From Pseudomonas sp. N40(2020) (GTDB lineage: Bacteria > Pseudomonadota > Gammaproteobacteria > Pseudomonadales > Pseudomonadaceae), in the NCBI RefSeq assembly GCF_014472415.1, contig NZ_JACSZV010000048.1:1-47257 (forward strand): a DNA stretch of 47,257 bases. The letters are read 5' to 3'. Positions 23,772 to 32,218 of this stretch are shown in pieces. Under the pieces are notes generated by a model. It did not search any database and had not been told where the DNA came from. It worked only from the letters and a program-made list of their open reading frames with translations. Both the position numbers and the translations under genes were made by a program. Every line of letters begins with the position of its first letter. The stretch's first letter is position 1.

Positions 23772-25673
23772 TCAGGCGCCGACGATTCCGCCATCTTCTC
23801 GGCTAATCGCCATCACCGAAGACCGCGGCTTGCCATTCGGCAAGTGCTCAGGGAAGGTCGACCCGCCGTTCTCTCCCGGATGCTGGATCCCGACAAACAA
23901 CGTCTTCTGATCCGGCGAGAAGCTGATCCCGGTCACTTCACAACCAATCGGCCCGACCAAGAACCGGCGAATCTCCCCGGTCTTTGGATCGGCGCAGAGC
24001 ATCTGGTTGTTACCCATCCCGGCGAAATCCCCGGCATTGCTCGAATCGCCGTCAGTGAGAATCCACAACCGCCCAGCCTTGTCGAAACCCAGACCATCGG
24101 GGCTGTTGAACATGTTTTTCGGGGTGATATTCGACGAACCAGCCTTCGGCGTGCCGCCATGCACGCCCGGGTTGCCGGCGACCACGAACAAATCCCATGA
24201 GAACGTCTTCGACGCATGATCGTCGCGGTCGGTGCGCCAGCGCAGAATCTGCCCATAGACGTTCTTCTCGCGCGGGTTCGGCCCGCCGACCGGTTGGCCG
24301 TCCTCGCCACGTTTGGCGTTGTTGGTCAGGGTGCAATAAACCTGGCCGTCTTTCGGACTGACCACGATCCATTCCGGGCGGTCCATGCGCGTGGCGCCAA
24401 CGACACTGGCAGCGAGGCGCGCGTGGATCAGCACTTCGGCCTGATCGGCGAAACCGCTGCTGGCGTCGATGCCGTTCTTGCCGTGGGTCAGTTCGATCCA
24501 CTGGCCCTGGCCTTTCGGGTGGTCGGGATTGCTGTCGCCGTTATCGAACTTCGCCACGTACAGCGTGCCGTGATCGAGGATGTCGCGGTTGGCTTTGGCG
24601 TTGCGGTGGTTGATGCGGTCGCGGCTGACGAACTTGTAGATGAACTCGCCACGCTCATCGTCGCCCATGTACACCACGGCGCGGCCGTCGTCAGTTTCGG
24701 CCAGAGCAGCGTTTTCATGCTTGAAGCGGCCCAGCGCGGTGCGTTTGACCGGGGTCGATTGCGGATCGAACGGGTCGATCTCGACCACCCAGCCGTGACG
24801 GTTGAGTTCGTTAGGGTTTTTGGCCATGTCGAAGCGCGGATCAAACGGATGCCAGTTGATCTCGCGGCTGGCGGCCGAGACGCCGTAGCGTTTCTGCGCC
24901 GGGTCGAACTGCTGCTGGGCGTTGCTGCTGCCGAAGCAGTCGGTGAAGTTCTCTTCGCAGGTCAGATACGTGCCCCACGGGGTTTTACCGTTGGCGCAGT
25001 TCTGGAACGTACCGAGGACTTTTTTGCCGTGCTTGTCGGCACTGGTTTTCATCAAGTCATGGCCAGCGGCCGGGCCACCGATGCGCAGCGGCGAATTGCC
25101 GTGGATGCGACGGTTGTAGCGCGAGCCCTGGACGAACTGCCACTGACCGTTTCTGCGCTGCACTTCAATCACCGACACGCCTTCGCAGGCCAGCGCCTTG
25201 CGCACGTCTTCGGCCGATTGCGGCATGCCGCCGTGCGGGTAGAGGTAGCGGTAGTTGGTGTATTCGTTGTTGATGGCCATCAACGCGCGGTTTCTGTCGT
25301 CGGGGAATTCGAACAGGCTCATACCGTCGTTGTTGTCGCCGAACTGCACTTCCTGTGCGGCAGCGGTGCCATTGCCGCTCGGGTCGAAAGCCGGGCCGTT
25401 CTTTTGCAACGGCTGGCCCCAACTGATCAACACCGAGGATTTGTAGCCCTTGGGCAGGCTGATGACGTCGGTGGTCGCCGCCGGAATGCTCTCGAAGCCG
25501 AGCAAACGGCTGTTGCCTGCGCTGACACCCGCAGCCAGTGCGCTGCGGGTCAGCAGGTTGCCACCGAGAAACATCGCTGCGCCGCACAGCGCACCGGCGC
25601 TGATGAAACCGCGACGGCTGAGGCCGACCATTTTTTCCAGATCAGTGGATTGGTTTTCTTCTAATAGGCTCAC
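23772..25673 (-). CDS. PhoX-like alkaline phosphatase family protein, Tat-exported
   Basis: 633 residues of the DUF839/PhoX family. A Tat signal is visible near the start (LSRRGFISAGALCGAAMFLGG; twin arginine at about 19-20). Characteristic blocks follow: GNTCEENF-like TYLTCEENFTDCFG, NRHGWVVEIDPFDP, VVYMGDDERGEFIYKFVS, NSPDGLGFDKAGRLWILTDGD and GPIGCEVTGISFSPDQKTLFVGIQHPGE. PhoX enzymes are calcium/iron-dependent periplasmic phosphatases that release phosphate from organic esters. No Pho box was located in the 69 bp before modE. The enzyme may well be expressed alone. Confidence 0.9.
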   Translation of the reverse strand: MSLLEENQSTDLEKMVGLSRRGFISAGALCGAAMFLGGNLLTRSALAAGVSAGNSRLLGFESIPAATTDVISLPKGYKSSVLISWGQPLQKNGPAFDPSGNGTAAAQEVQFGDNNDGMSLFEFPDDRNRALMAINNEYTNYRYLYPHGGMPQSAEDVRKALACEGVSVIEVQRRNGQWQFVQGSRYNRRIHGNSPLRIGGPAAGHDLMKTSADKHGKKVLGTFQNCANGKTPWGTYLTCEENFTDCFGSSNAQQQFDPAQKRYGVSAASREINWHPFDPRFDMAKNPNELNRHGWVVEIDPFDPQSTPVKRTALGRFKHENAALAETDDGRAVVYMGDDERGEFIYKFVSRDRINHRNAKANRDILDHGTLYVAKFDNGDSNPDHPKGQGQWIELTHGKNGIDASSGFADQAEVLIHARLAASVVGATRMDRPEWIVVSPKDGQVYCTLTNNAKRGEDGQPVGGPNPREKNVYGQILRWRTDRDDHASKTFSWDLFVVAGNPGVHGGTPKAGSSNITPKNMFNSPDGLGFDKAGRLWILTDGDSSNAGDFAGMGNNQMLCADPKTGEIRRFLVGPIGCEVTGISFSPDQKTLFVGIQHPGENGGSTFPEHLPNGKPRSSVMAISREDGGIVGA

Positions 25674-25742
25674 ATCAGGCTCCCTGCTAGGTTTTGGCAG
25701 CTACCTTAATGAGCGTCGATGACGCTTTCGTTGCAGGGCAGA

Positions 25743-26507
25743 TTAAAGCGGTGTGCCGATCAGCACGTTGGACGGCGAAAACTGCACCTGCACCGGTTGT
25801 TCGACGGTCAGCCCGCGAGTGCGCAAATCGATCGGCTCGGCCAGCGCGCAGAGGGTGTGGCCGTTGGGCAGGGAGATACGCACTTCGCTGGGGCCGTCTT
25901 CGGCGTCGAGAATCGCTTCGATGGTGCCCTTGAGAAGATTGTGTCCGGACGTTGCCGGTTGATCGCTGGCGAGCAATTCGAGCCAGCCGGCCTTGATCAG
26001 CGCCACCACTTCGGTGCCGTTTTGCAGCTCCAGATGCAGGGTGCTGTCGTGGGTGATTTGCGCGTCAAGGCACAGGCCCTCGGCCAGTTGCAGGCGGATC
26101 AGGTCATTGCGTCCCTGGCTTTCGATCGCCACGACTTTGCCGTGCAACTGGTTGCGCGCGCTTGTGCGCAGCATCAAGCGACCGAGCAGATCGAGGTCGC
26201 TGGCATCTTCAGCTGCTTCCAGCACTTGGGCCTGCAAGGCTTGCAGCTTTTGATAGAGGCGCAACACCCGCTCGCCTTCGCTGGACAGTCTGGCGCCGCC
26301 GCCACCCTTGCCGCCGACCGCACGTTCGACCAGCGGTTTCTGCGCCAGGTTGTTCAGCTCATCGATAGCGTCCCACGCCGCTTTGTAGCTCAGGCCTGCG
26401 CTTTTCGCAGCACGGGTGATCGAGCCCTGTTCGGCGATATGTTGCAACAGGGCAATACGCTGCGGACGGCGGACGATGTGCTGGGACAACAGGGTGGGCA
26501 GGGACAT
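25743..26507 (-). CDS. modE: Molybdate-responsive regulator ModE
   Basis: 254 residues. The N-terminal LysR-like winged helix (RIALLQHIAEQGSITRAAKSAGLSYKAAWDAIDELNNLAQKPLVERAVGGKGGGGARLSSEGERVLRLY) is diagnostic of ModE. Two TOBE/Mop molybdate-binding domains follow (about 115-180, SARNQLHGKVVAIESQGRNDLIRLQLAEGLCL; about 185-254). It should repress molybdate uptake and activate molybdoenzyme genes when molybdate is bound. No modABC genes lie in this window, so its targets are elsewhere. Confidence 0.93.
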   Translation of the reverse strand: MSLPTLLSQHIVRRPQRIALLQHIAEQGSITRAAKSAGLSYKAAWDAIDELNNLAQKPLVERAVGGKGGGGARLSSEGERVLRLYQKLQALQAQVLEAAEDASDLDLLGRLMLRTSARNQLHGKVVAIESQGRNDLIRLQLAEGLCLDAQITHDSTLHLELQNGTEVVALIKAGWLELLASDQPATSGHNLLKGTIEAILDAEDGPSEVRISLPNGHTLCALAEPIDLRTRGLTVEQPVQVQFSPSNVLIGTPL

Positions 26508-26589
26508 GAATGGATGCTTTTTTTGCTGTGGCTGTGGGAGTTGAAGTTGGCCGCTTGCGACGCGCGAGTCAAGCTGGACAAAGATCCCT

Positions 26590-26680
26590 GTAGGAGTGAG
26601 CCTGCTCGCGATAGCGGTGGATCAGCCACCATGGATGTTGGCAGTGATGACGCTATCGCGAGCAAGCTCGCTCCCACAGG
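26590..26680. repeat. REP doublet between modE and comF
   Basis: Arms GTAGGAGTGAGCCTGCTCGC and GCGAGCAAGCTCGCTCCCAC are inverted around a 45-bp centre that itself contains a short palindrome (GTGGATCAGCCACCATGG...). The 190-bp gap contains nothing else recognised. Confidence 0.8.
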
Positions 26681-26699
26681 TTTTTGTAGTGTCCTTGGG

Positions 26700-27440
26700 T
26701 CAGGTGGCATCCCCCGGTTTTGGAGTGCGCGCCAGGCAATACACGTCGACCCTTGCAGCGCCTGCATCCCTTAGCAATCGAGCGAGAGCCCGGGTGGTCG
26801 CTCCAGTGGTCAGCACATCATCAATCAACGCCAGATGCCGGCCTTTGACGTCTGCATCCGGCGCCAGACCGAAGGCACTACGCAGATTTTGCTTGCGCGC
26901 CTTGGCATCGAGTTCCTGCTGGGCGTTGGTGTCCTTGATTCTTCGCAGTACGTTTTCATCGCACGGCAAATCCAACTGCCGGCTCAACCACCGCGCCAAC
27001 ATCGCCGCTTGATTGAACCCACGCTGACGCAGACGTTTGCTGGCCAGTGGCACCGGCAACAACATATCCGGGCGCGGCAAATCTTCATCGAAGCGATATA
27101 GCAGGTATTGTCCGAGAACGTCGGCGAGCAGGTGACCAAACGGCCATTTTGCGTTGTGTTTAAAGCGCGTAATCAAACTGTCCACCGGGAAGCCATAAAG
27201 CCAGGGTACGGCAACCTGTTCGAACGCCGGCGGCTCTAGCAGGCACTCGCTACAGGTCAGGCCCGCTGCGGGAAGTGGCAGGGCGCAGGTCTGACAGTGG
27301 TCGCCGAGCCAGGGCAATTCGGTTTCGCAGGGGACGCAGATTGGCGTTTCTGCTTCTACCGGCTCATCGCACAGCAAACAGGTCTGTACGTTTTTTAAAC
27401 AGATGTAAACCTGTCCTTCGTATCGTGGTTGACAGCGCAT
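26700..27440 (-). CDS. comF: ComF family phosphoribosyltransferase-like protein
   Basis: 246 residues from ATG 27440, with a strong AAGGA 6 bases upstream. The N-terminal zinc-ribbon has CxxC pairs (TCLLCDEP, PICVPCE, HCQTCALPLP, TCSECL). The C-terminal phosphoribosyltransferase domain has the PRPP loop LIDDVLTTGATTRAL and the RQRGFNQAAMLARWLS block. ComF proteins help DNA uptake in competent bacteria, and E. coli GntX helps use external DNA. A BirA-type operator for the divergent bio operon is embedded in codons about 3-13, which constrains the N-terminal sequence here. Confidence 0.9.
   Translation of the reverse strand: MRCQPRYEGQVYICLKNVQTCLLCDEPVEAETPICVPCETELPWLGDHCQTCALPLPAAGLTCSECLLEPPAFEQVAVPWLYGFPVDSLITRFKHNAKWPFGHLLADVLGQYLLYRFDEDLPRPDMLLPVPLASKRLRQRGFNQAAMLARWLSRQLDLPCDENVLRRIKDTNAQQELDAKARKQNLRSAFGLAPDADVKGRHLALIDDVLTTGATTRALARLLRDAGAARVDVYCLARTPKPGDAT
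27404..27434 (+). promoter_or_regulatory. BirA-type biotin operator inside the comF 5' end
   Basis: TGTAAACC (27404-27411), 15 bases, then GGTTGACA (27427-27434). The known bacterial BirA operator is TTGTAAACC-N15/16-GGTTTACAA; only one base of the core differs here. It lies about 100 bp upstream of bioB. Its right half contains the bioB -35 hexamer, so bound biotinyl-AMP-BirA would block RNA polymerase. Confidence 0.8.
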
Positions 27441-27457
27441 GACTCTTCCTTAAATAT
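27429..27457 (+). promoter_or_regulatory. Promoter of the bio operon
   Basis: A perfect TTGACA at 27429-27434 is followed after about 16-17 bases by the A/T-rich TAAATAT at 27451-27457 as the probable -10 region. The -10 match is modest (3-4 of 6). The -10 overlaps the Shine-Dalgarno of the divergent comF. Confidence 0.6.
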
Positions 27458-27478
27458 GCCGAACATCCGTGTAGCGCC

Positions 27479-27501
27479 TGTGGGTATTCCGTTTACCCAC
27501 A
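27479..27501. promoter_or_regulatory. Leader hairpin TGTGGGTA...TACCCACA before bioB
   Basis: An 8-bp perfect stem with a 7-base loop lies in the bioB leader, about 30 bp before the start codon. No T-tract follows, so it is not a terminator. A role in mRNA stability or ribosome access is possible. Confidence 0.4.
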
Positions 27502-27531
27502 CGCCAGCCAAGCATAACCAAGGAATTACCC

Positions 27532-28587
27532 ATGAGCGCGAGCACCACCGCCACCCTGCGTCACGATTGGTCATTGGCCGAAGTCAAAGCACTCTTCGTA
27601 CAGCCATTCAACGACTTGCTGTTTCAGGCACAGACGGTGCACCGCGCCCATTTCAACGCCAACCGCGTTCAGGTTTCCACACTGCTATCGATCAAGACCG
27701 GCGCCTGCCCGGAAGACTGCAAATACTGTCCGCAGTCCGGTCACTACAACACTGGCCTGGAAAAAGAAAAGTTGATGGAAGTGCAGAAAGTCCTCGAAGA
27801 GGCTGCCCGCGCCAAAGCCATCGGCTCGACCCGTTTCTGCATGGGCGCGGCGTGGAAACATCCGTCGGCCAAAGATATGCCTTACGTGCTGAAGATGGTC
27901 GAAGGCGTGAAAGCCATGGGCCTGGAAACCTGCATGACCCTCGGACGTCTCGATCAGGACCAGACCGAAGCGCTGGCCAAGGCCGGTCTTGATTACTACA
28001 ACCACAACCTCGACACCTCGCCTGAGTTCTACGGCAGCATCATCACCACCCGCACATACAGCGAGCGCCTGCAAACCCTGGCCTACGTGCGTGAATCGGG
28101 GATGAAGATCTGCTCCGGCGGCATTCTCGGCATGGGCGAGTCGCTCGATGATCGCGCCAATCTGCTGATCCAGTTGGCCAACCTGCCGGAGCATCCGGAA
28201 TCGGTGCCGATCAACATGCTGGTGAAAGTCGCCGGTACGCCGCTGGAAAATGCCGAAGACATCGACCCGTTCGACTTCATCCGCATGCTCGCCGTGGCGC
28301 GCATCCTCATGCCGCAATCCCATGTGCGCCTGTCCGCCGGCCGCGAAGCGATGAACGAACAAATGCAAGCCCTGGCGTTTTTCGCCGGTGCCAACTCGAT
28401 TTTCTACGGCGACAAGTTGCTGACCACCGCCAACCCGCAGGCGGACAAGGACATGCAACTGTTCGCGCGCCTGGGCATTCAACCGGAAGCTCGTGAAGAA
28501 CATGCCGATGAAGTGCATCAGGCTGCCATCGAGCAGGCGTTGGTGGAGCAGAAGAGCAGCGAGCAGTTCTACAACGCCGCGGTGTGA
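27532..28587 (+). CDS. bioB: Biotin synthase
   Basis: 351 residues. The radical-SAM motif is Cys59-x3-Cys63-x2-Cys66 (GACPEDCKYC). Other signature regions are GLETCMTLGRLDQDQ, YNHNLDTSPEFY and the conserved MKICSGGILGMGES segment, with ligands for the auxiliary 2Fe-2S cluster. The enzyme inserts sulfur into dethiobiotin as the last step of biotin synthesis. It opens the bioBFHCD operon, and AAGGA lies 7 bases before the ATG. Regulation by BirA at 27404-27434 is proposed. Confidence 0.98.
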   Translation: MSASTTATLRHDWSLAEVKALFVQPFNDLLFQAQTVHRAHFNANRVQVSTLLSIKTGACPEDCKYCPQSGHYNTGLEKEKLMEVQKVLEEAARAKAIGSTRFCMGAAWKHPSAKDMPYVLKMVEGVKAMGLETCMTLGRLDQDQTEALAKAGLDYYNHNLDTSPEFYGSIITTRTYSERLQTLAYVRESGMKICSGGILGMGESLDDRANLLIQLANLPEHPESVPINMLVKVAGTPLENAEDIDPFDFIRMLAVARILMPQSHVRLSAGREAMNEQMQALAFFAGANSIFYGDKLLTTANPQADKDMQLFARLGIQPEAREEHADEVHQAAIEQALVEQKSSEQFYNAAV

Positions 28588-28610
28588 ATTTTTTGATGCG
28601 ATACAAACCC

Positions 28611-28695
28611 CTGTAGGAGCTGCCGCAGGCTGCGATCTTTTGATCTGGTTTTAAAAACCAAAGTCGAAAGATCGCAGCCTGCGGCAACTCCTACA
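28611..28695. repeat. REP doublet between bioB and bioF
   Basis: CTGTAGGAGCTGCCGCAGGC...GATCTTTTGATC and its complement form a long inverted repeat inside the bio operon. Such elements can stabilise the upstream mRNA and lower expression of the genes that follow. Confidence 0.85.
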
Positions 28696-28725
28696 GGAGG
28701 ATATTTTTCAAATTGTGAGGCCTGC

Positions 28726-29904
28726 ATGTCTTTCGATCTCGCCGCACGCCTTGCTGCCCGCCGTGCCGAAAATCTCTACCGGCAGCGACCGCTGCTCGAA
28801 TCCCCCCAAGGACCTGAAGTAGTGGTCGACGGTCAGCCGTTGCTGGCGTTCTGCAATAACGACTACCTGGGCCTGGCCAATCACCCGCAAGTCATCGAAG
28901 CCTGGCGCGCCGGTGCCGAACGCTGGGGCGTGGGCGGTGGTGCGTCGCACCTGGTGATCGGCCACAGCGGCCCGCATCACGCCTTGGAAGAAGCGCTGGC
29001 CGATCTCACCGGTCGCCCGCGTGCGCTGCTGTTTACCACCGGTTACATGGCCAACCTCGGGGCGGTCACGGCGCTGGTCGGGCAGGGCGACACGGTGCTG
29101 GAAGACCGGCTCAATCATGCCTCGTTGCTGGATGCCGGGTTGTTGTCCGGCGCACGCTTCAATCGTTACCTGCACAACGATGCCGACAGTCTGGCCAAGC
29201 GCCTGGAGAAAGCCACCGGCAATACATTAGTGGTCACCGACGGCGTGTTCAGCATGGACGGCGATATTGCCGATTTGCCGGCGCTGGCCCGTGAGGCCAA
29301 GGCCAAAGGCGCGTGGCTGATGGTCGACGATGCGCATGGTTTCGGCCCGCTGGGCGCCAATGGAGGTGGCATCGTCGAGCACTTCGGCTTGAGCCAAGAC
29401 GATGTGCCGGTGCTGGTCGGCACCCTCGGCAAAGCCTTCGGCACTGCCGGCGCGTTTGTCGCCGGCAGTGAAGAGCTGATCGAAAGCCTGATCCAGTTCG
29501 CTCGGCCCTACATCTACACCACCAGCCAGCCGCCGGCACTGGCCTGCGCAACGCTGAAAAGCCTTGAATTGCTGCGCAGCGAACACTGGCGACGCGAGCA
29601 TTTGCAGACGTTGATCCGCCAGTTCCGCCACGGCGCCGAACAGATCGGTCTGGAGCTGATGGACAGCTTCACGCCGATCCAGCCGATCATGATCGGCGAC
29701 GCTGGTCGCGCGGTGCGTCTGTCGCAAATGCTGCGTGAGCGTGGGCTGATGGTCACTGCAATCCGTCCGCCGACCGTACCAGCTGGCAGTGCACGACTGC
29801 GGGTGACCCTGACCGCCGCCCACAGCGAGGCGCAGGTACAGCTATTGTTGGAAGGACTGGCCGATTGCTTTGCGCAACTGTCGTCGGAGCCAAGCCATGC
29901 GTGA
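28726..29904 (+). CDS. bioF: 8-amino-7-oxononanoate synthase
   Basis: 392 residues, a PLP enzyme of the alpha-oxoamine synthase family. It shows NNDYLGLANHPQVIEA, the GGGASHLVIGHSGPHHALEEAL segment, DDAHGFGPLG, and the PLP-binding Lys236 in GTLGKAFGTAGAFV. It condenses pimeloyl-ACP (or -CoA) with alanine to give 8-amino-7-oxononanoate. The stop overlaps the bioH start by 8 bp. The REP doublet upstream may uncouple it from bioB. Confidence 0.97.
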   Translation: MSFDLAARLAARRAENLYRQRPLLESPQGPEVVVDGQPLLAFCNNDYLGLANHPQVIEAWRAGAERWGVGGGASHLVIGHSGPHHALEEALADLTGRPRALLFTTGYMANLGAVTALVGQGDTVLEDRLNHASLLDAGLLSGARFNRYLHNDADSLAKRLEKATGNTLVVTDGVFSMDGDIADLPALAREAKAKGAWLMVDDAHGFGPLGANGGGIVEHFGLSQDDVPVLVGTLGKAFGTAGAFVAGSEELIESLIQFARPYIYTTSQPPALACATLKSLELLRSEHWRREHLQTLIRQFRHGAEQIGLELMDSFTPIQPIMIGDAGRAVRLSQMLRERGLMVTAIRPPTVPAGSARLRVTLTAAHSEAQVQLLLEGLADCFAQLSSEPSHA

Positions 29905-30628
29905 TCGCCTGATTCTGCTGCCGGGCTGGGGCCTCGGTGTTTCGCCGATGGAACCCTTGGCCGCCGCATTGCAAGGCCTCGACGAACACCTGCATGTCGA
30001 GATAGAGCCGTTGCCGGAGCTCGATTCCAGTGATTTGAACGATTGGCTCGATGAACTCGACGAGCGCATTCCTCAAGACGCGTGGCTCGGCGGTTGGTCG
30101 CTGGGTGGCATGCTCGCCTCCGAATTGGCGGCGCGTCGGGGCGATCGGTGCTGCGGTTTGCTGACGCTGGCGAGTAATCCTTCTTTTGTCGCCCACGAAC
30201 AATGGCCGAGCGCGATGCCCGGCGAGACATTCGATGCGTTTCTTGCCGGATGTACAGCTGATCCCCGGATGACCCTCAAACGATTTTCTTTGCTGTGTGC
30301 CCAAGGCGCGCAAGACCCGCGTGGCTTGTCACGGCTGTTACTAGGCGCTGCTCCCAGTGCTGCGCCGGCAACACTGATGGCCGGGCTGGAGCTGCTCGCG
30401 CAACTGGACACGCGCGAAGCCTTGCAGGCGTTTCGCGGCCCGCAGTTGCATCTGTTCGCCGGGCAGGACGGATTGGTGCCGGCAGAGGCGGCGGGCGAAT
30501 TGTTCGCCCTGTTGCCGGATATCGAAATTGGTCTGATCGAACAGGCCAGCCATGCGTTTCTTCTGGAAGACCCCCATGGAGTGGCGGGTGCAATCCAGGC
30601 TTTTTTACATGAGTGCGGTGATGACTGA
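29897..30628 (+). CDS. bioH: Pimeloyl-ACP methyl ester esterase
   Basis: 243 residues from ATG 29897. The alpha/beta hydrolase fold shows LILLPGWGLGVSPMEPLA near the start and nucleophile Ser68 in WLGGWSLGGMLAS. The late acid and base are seen in LFAGQDGLVPAEAA and EQASHAFLLEDP. It removes the methyl group from pimeloyl-ACP methyl ester, ending the BioC-BioH pathway to pimeloyl-ACP. It overlaps bioF by 8 bp and runs into bioC. Confidence 0.93.
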   Translation: MRDRLILLPGWGLGVSPMEPLAAALQGLDEHLHVEIEPLPELDSSDLNDWLDELDERIPQDAWLGGWSLGGMLASELAARRGDRCCGLLTLASNPSFVAHEQWPSAMPGETFDAFLAGCTADPRMTLKRFSLLCAQGAQDPRGLSRLLLGAAPSAAPATLMAGLELLAQLDTREALQAFRGPQLHLFAGQDGLVPAEAAGELFALLPDIEIGLIEQASHAFLLEDPHGVAGAIQAFLHECGDD

Positions 30629-31433
30629 TTTGTCCCTTGTTGCGCTGCCCGGTGGCTTGCCTGACAAGCGCCAGGTCGCGGCCTCTTTCTCCCGCGCGGC
30701 GGCCAGCTACGACAGTGTCGCCGAGTTGCAACGTGATGTCGGTACACAGTTGCTGCAGCGCTTGCCGATGGATTTTGTACCGGCGCGTTGGCTGGATATG
30801 GGTTGCGGCACCGGTTATTTCACTCGCACATTGGCCGAGCGTTTTGCCGATGGACAAGGGCTGGCGCTGGATATCGCCGAGGGCATGCTTGAGCACGCTC
30901 GTCCGTTGGGCGGCGCTGAGCATTTCATCGCCGGTGATGCGGAACGGCTGCCGTTGCAGGATTCGACCTGCGATTTGATCTTCTCCAGCTTGGCGGTGCA
31001 GTGGTGTGCGAATTTCGATGCGGTGCTCAGCGAAGCTTTTCGCGTGCTGAAACCGGGCGGTGTTTTCGCGTTTGCTAGTCTTTGTGTTGGAACGTTGTAC
31101 GAATTGCGTGACAGCTGGCGTCAGGTCGATGGCCTGGTACACGTCAACCGCTTCCGCGAGTTCGCCCGTTATGAACAGTTGTGTGTGGCCAGTGGTTTGC
31201 GAACAGTGAGTCTGGAGAAGCAGGCGCATGTGCTGCATTACCCCGATGTGCGCAGTCTGACCCATGAATTGAAGGCATTGGGTGCGCACAATCTGAACCC
31301 CGGGCGCCCGGGTGGATTGACCGGGCGTGCGCGGATTCTGGGGTTGGTCGAGGCTTACGAGCAATTCCGTCAGGCACAGGGACTGCCGGCGACTTATCAA
31401 GTGGTTTATGCCGTGTTGGAGAAACCCGTATGA
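30621..31433 (+). CDS. bioC: Malonyl-ACP O-methyltransferase
   Basis: 270 residues from ATG 30621; an ATG at 30609 is an alternative start. The class I SAM-methyltransferase motif I is WLDMGCGTGYFTRTLAERF, with post-I in GLALDIAEGMLEHA and motif IV near FSSLAVQWCANFDAVLSEAFRVLKPGG. The N-terminal KRQVAASFSRAAASYDSVAELQ is typical of BioC. It methylates malonyl-ACP so that fatty-acid synthesis can build the pimeloyl chain. It overlaps bioH and, by ATGA, bioD. Confidence 0.95.
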   Translation: MTDLSLVALPGGLPDKRQVAASFSRAAASYDSVAELQRDVGTQLLQRLPMDFVPARWLDMGCGTGYFTRTLAERFADGQGLALDIAEGMLEHARPLGGAEHFIAGDAERLPLQDSTCDLIFSSLAVQWCANFDAVLSEAFRVLKPGGVFAFASLCVGTLYELRDSWRQVDGLVHVNRFREFARYEQLCVASGLRTVSLEKQAHVLHYPDVRSLTHELKALGAHNLNPGRPGGLTGRARILGLVEAYEQFRQAQGLPATYQVVYAVLEKPV

Positions 31434-32110
31434 GCGCAGCCTATTTCATCACCGGAACGGACACCGACGTCGGCAAAACCACCGTCGCTGCTGGATTACT
31501 GCACGCGGCGCGCTCGGCAGGCTTGAGCACAGCGGCGGGCAAACCGGTCGCCTCCGGTTGCGAAGTGACGCCCAAGGGTTTGCGTAACGCCGATGCATTG
31601 GCGCTGTTGGCCGAGTGCTCATTGCCACTGAGTTATCAACAGGTCAATCCGGTGGCGTTCGAACCGGCGATTGCGCCGCATCTGGCGGCGCGCGAGGCGG
31701 GTGTCGCGCTGACGGTGCAATCGTTGTTGGCGCCGATGCGCGAGATTCTGGCGATGAATGCCGATTTCACTTTGATCGAAGGCGCGGGCGGCTGGCGGGT
31801 GCCGCTGGCGGATCAGGATAATCTTTCGGATCTGGCCATTGCGCTGAAGCTGCCGGTGATTCTGGTGGTCGGCGTGCGGTTGGGTTGCATCAGTCATGCG
31901 CTGCTGACGGCCGAGGCGATTGCCCGGGATGGCCTGCAACTGGCGGGTTGGGTGGCGAATATCATCGATCCGAAGACATCGCGACTGGAGGAAAACCTGG
32001 CAACACTGGCCGAGCGGATTCCGGCGCCGTGCCTGGGGCGGGTGCCGAAATTGAAAGCGATGAGCGCTGAGGCCGTGGCTGAACATTTGCAACTGGATCT
32101 GCTCGACTAA
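31430..32110 (+). CDS. bioD: Dethiobiotin synthetase
   Basis: 226 residues. The P-loop is GTDTDVGKTTVAAGLL near the start. There is a substrate lysine in AGKPVASGCE, and the Mg-binding Glu in LIEGAGGWRVPL. The enzyme closes the ureido ring from diaminopelargonate, CO2 and ATP. It is the last gene of the operon; bioA is not in the window, as is usual for pseudomonads. Confidence 0.96.
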   Translation: MSAAYFITGTDTDVGKTTVAAGLLHAARSAGLSTAAGKPVASGCEVTPKGLRNADALALLAECSLPLSYQQVNPVAFEPAIAPHLAAREAGVALTVQSLLAPMREILAMNADFTLIEGAGGWRVPLADQDNLSDLAIALKLPVILVVGVRLGCISHALLTAEAIARDGLQLAGWVANIIDPKTSRLEENLATLAERIPAPCLGRVPKLKAMSAEAVAEHLQLDLLD

Positions 32111-32218
32111 GCTTTTGCCTATGAGCGGGCACTGTGCCATTAGTGTTTTTGACGGGTGTTTTTCTGGCGCCTCTGTTTCAATGGCGGCAATTGATCCTTC
32201 CCAAGGATGAGAACTGTT

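Noticed and set aside
23606..23794. N-terminal extension of SrkA
   Set aside because: It is encoded by REP DNA; a strong AGGAG precedes the internal ATG at 23605, which matches the family start.
32111..32218. Terminator after bioD at GGCACTGTGCC plus T-run
   Set aside because: The stem is only 5 bp and the T-run starts 8 bases later; too weak to call.
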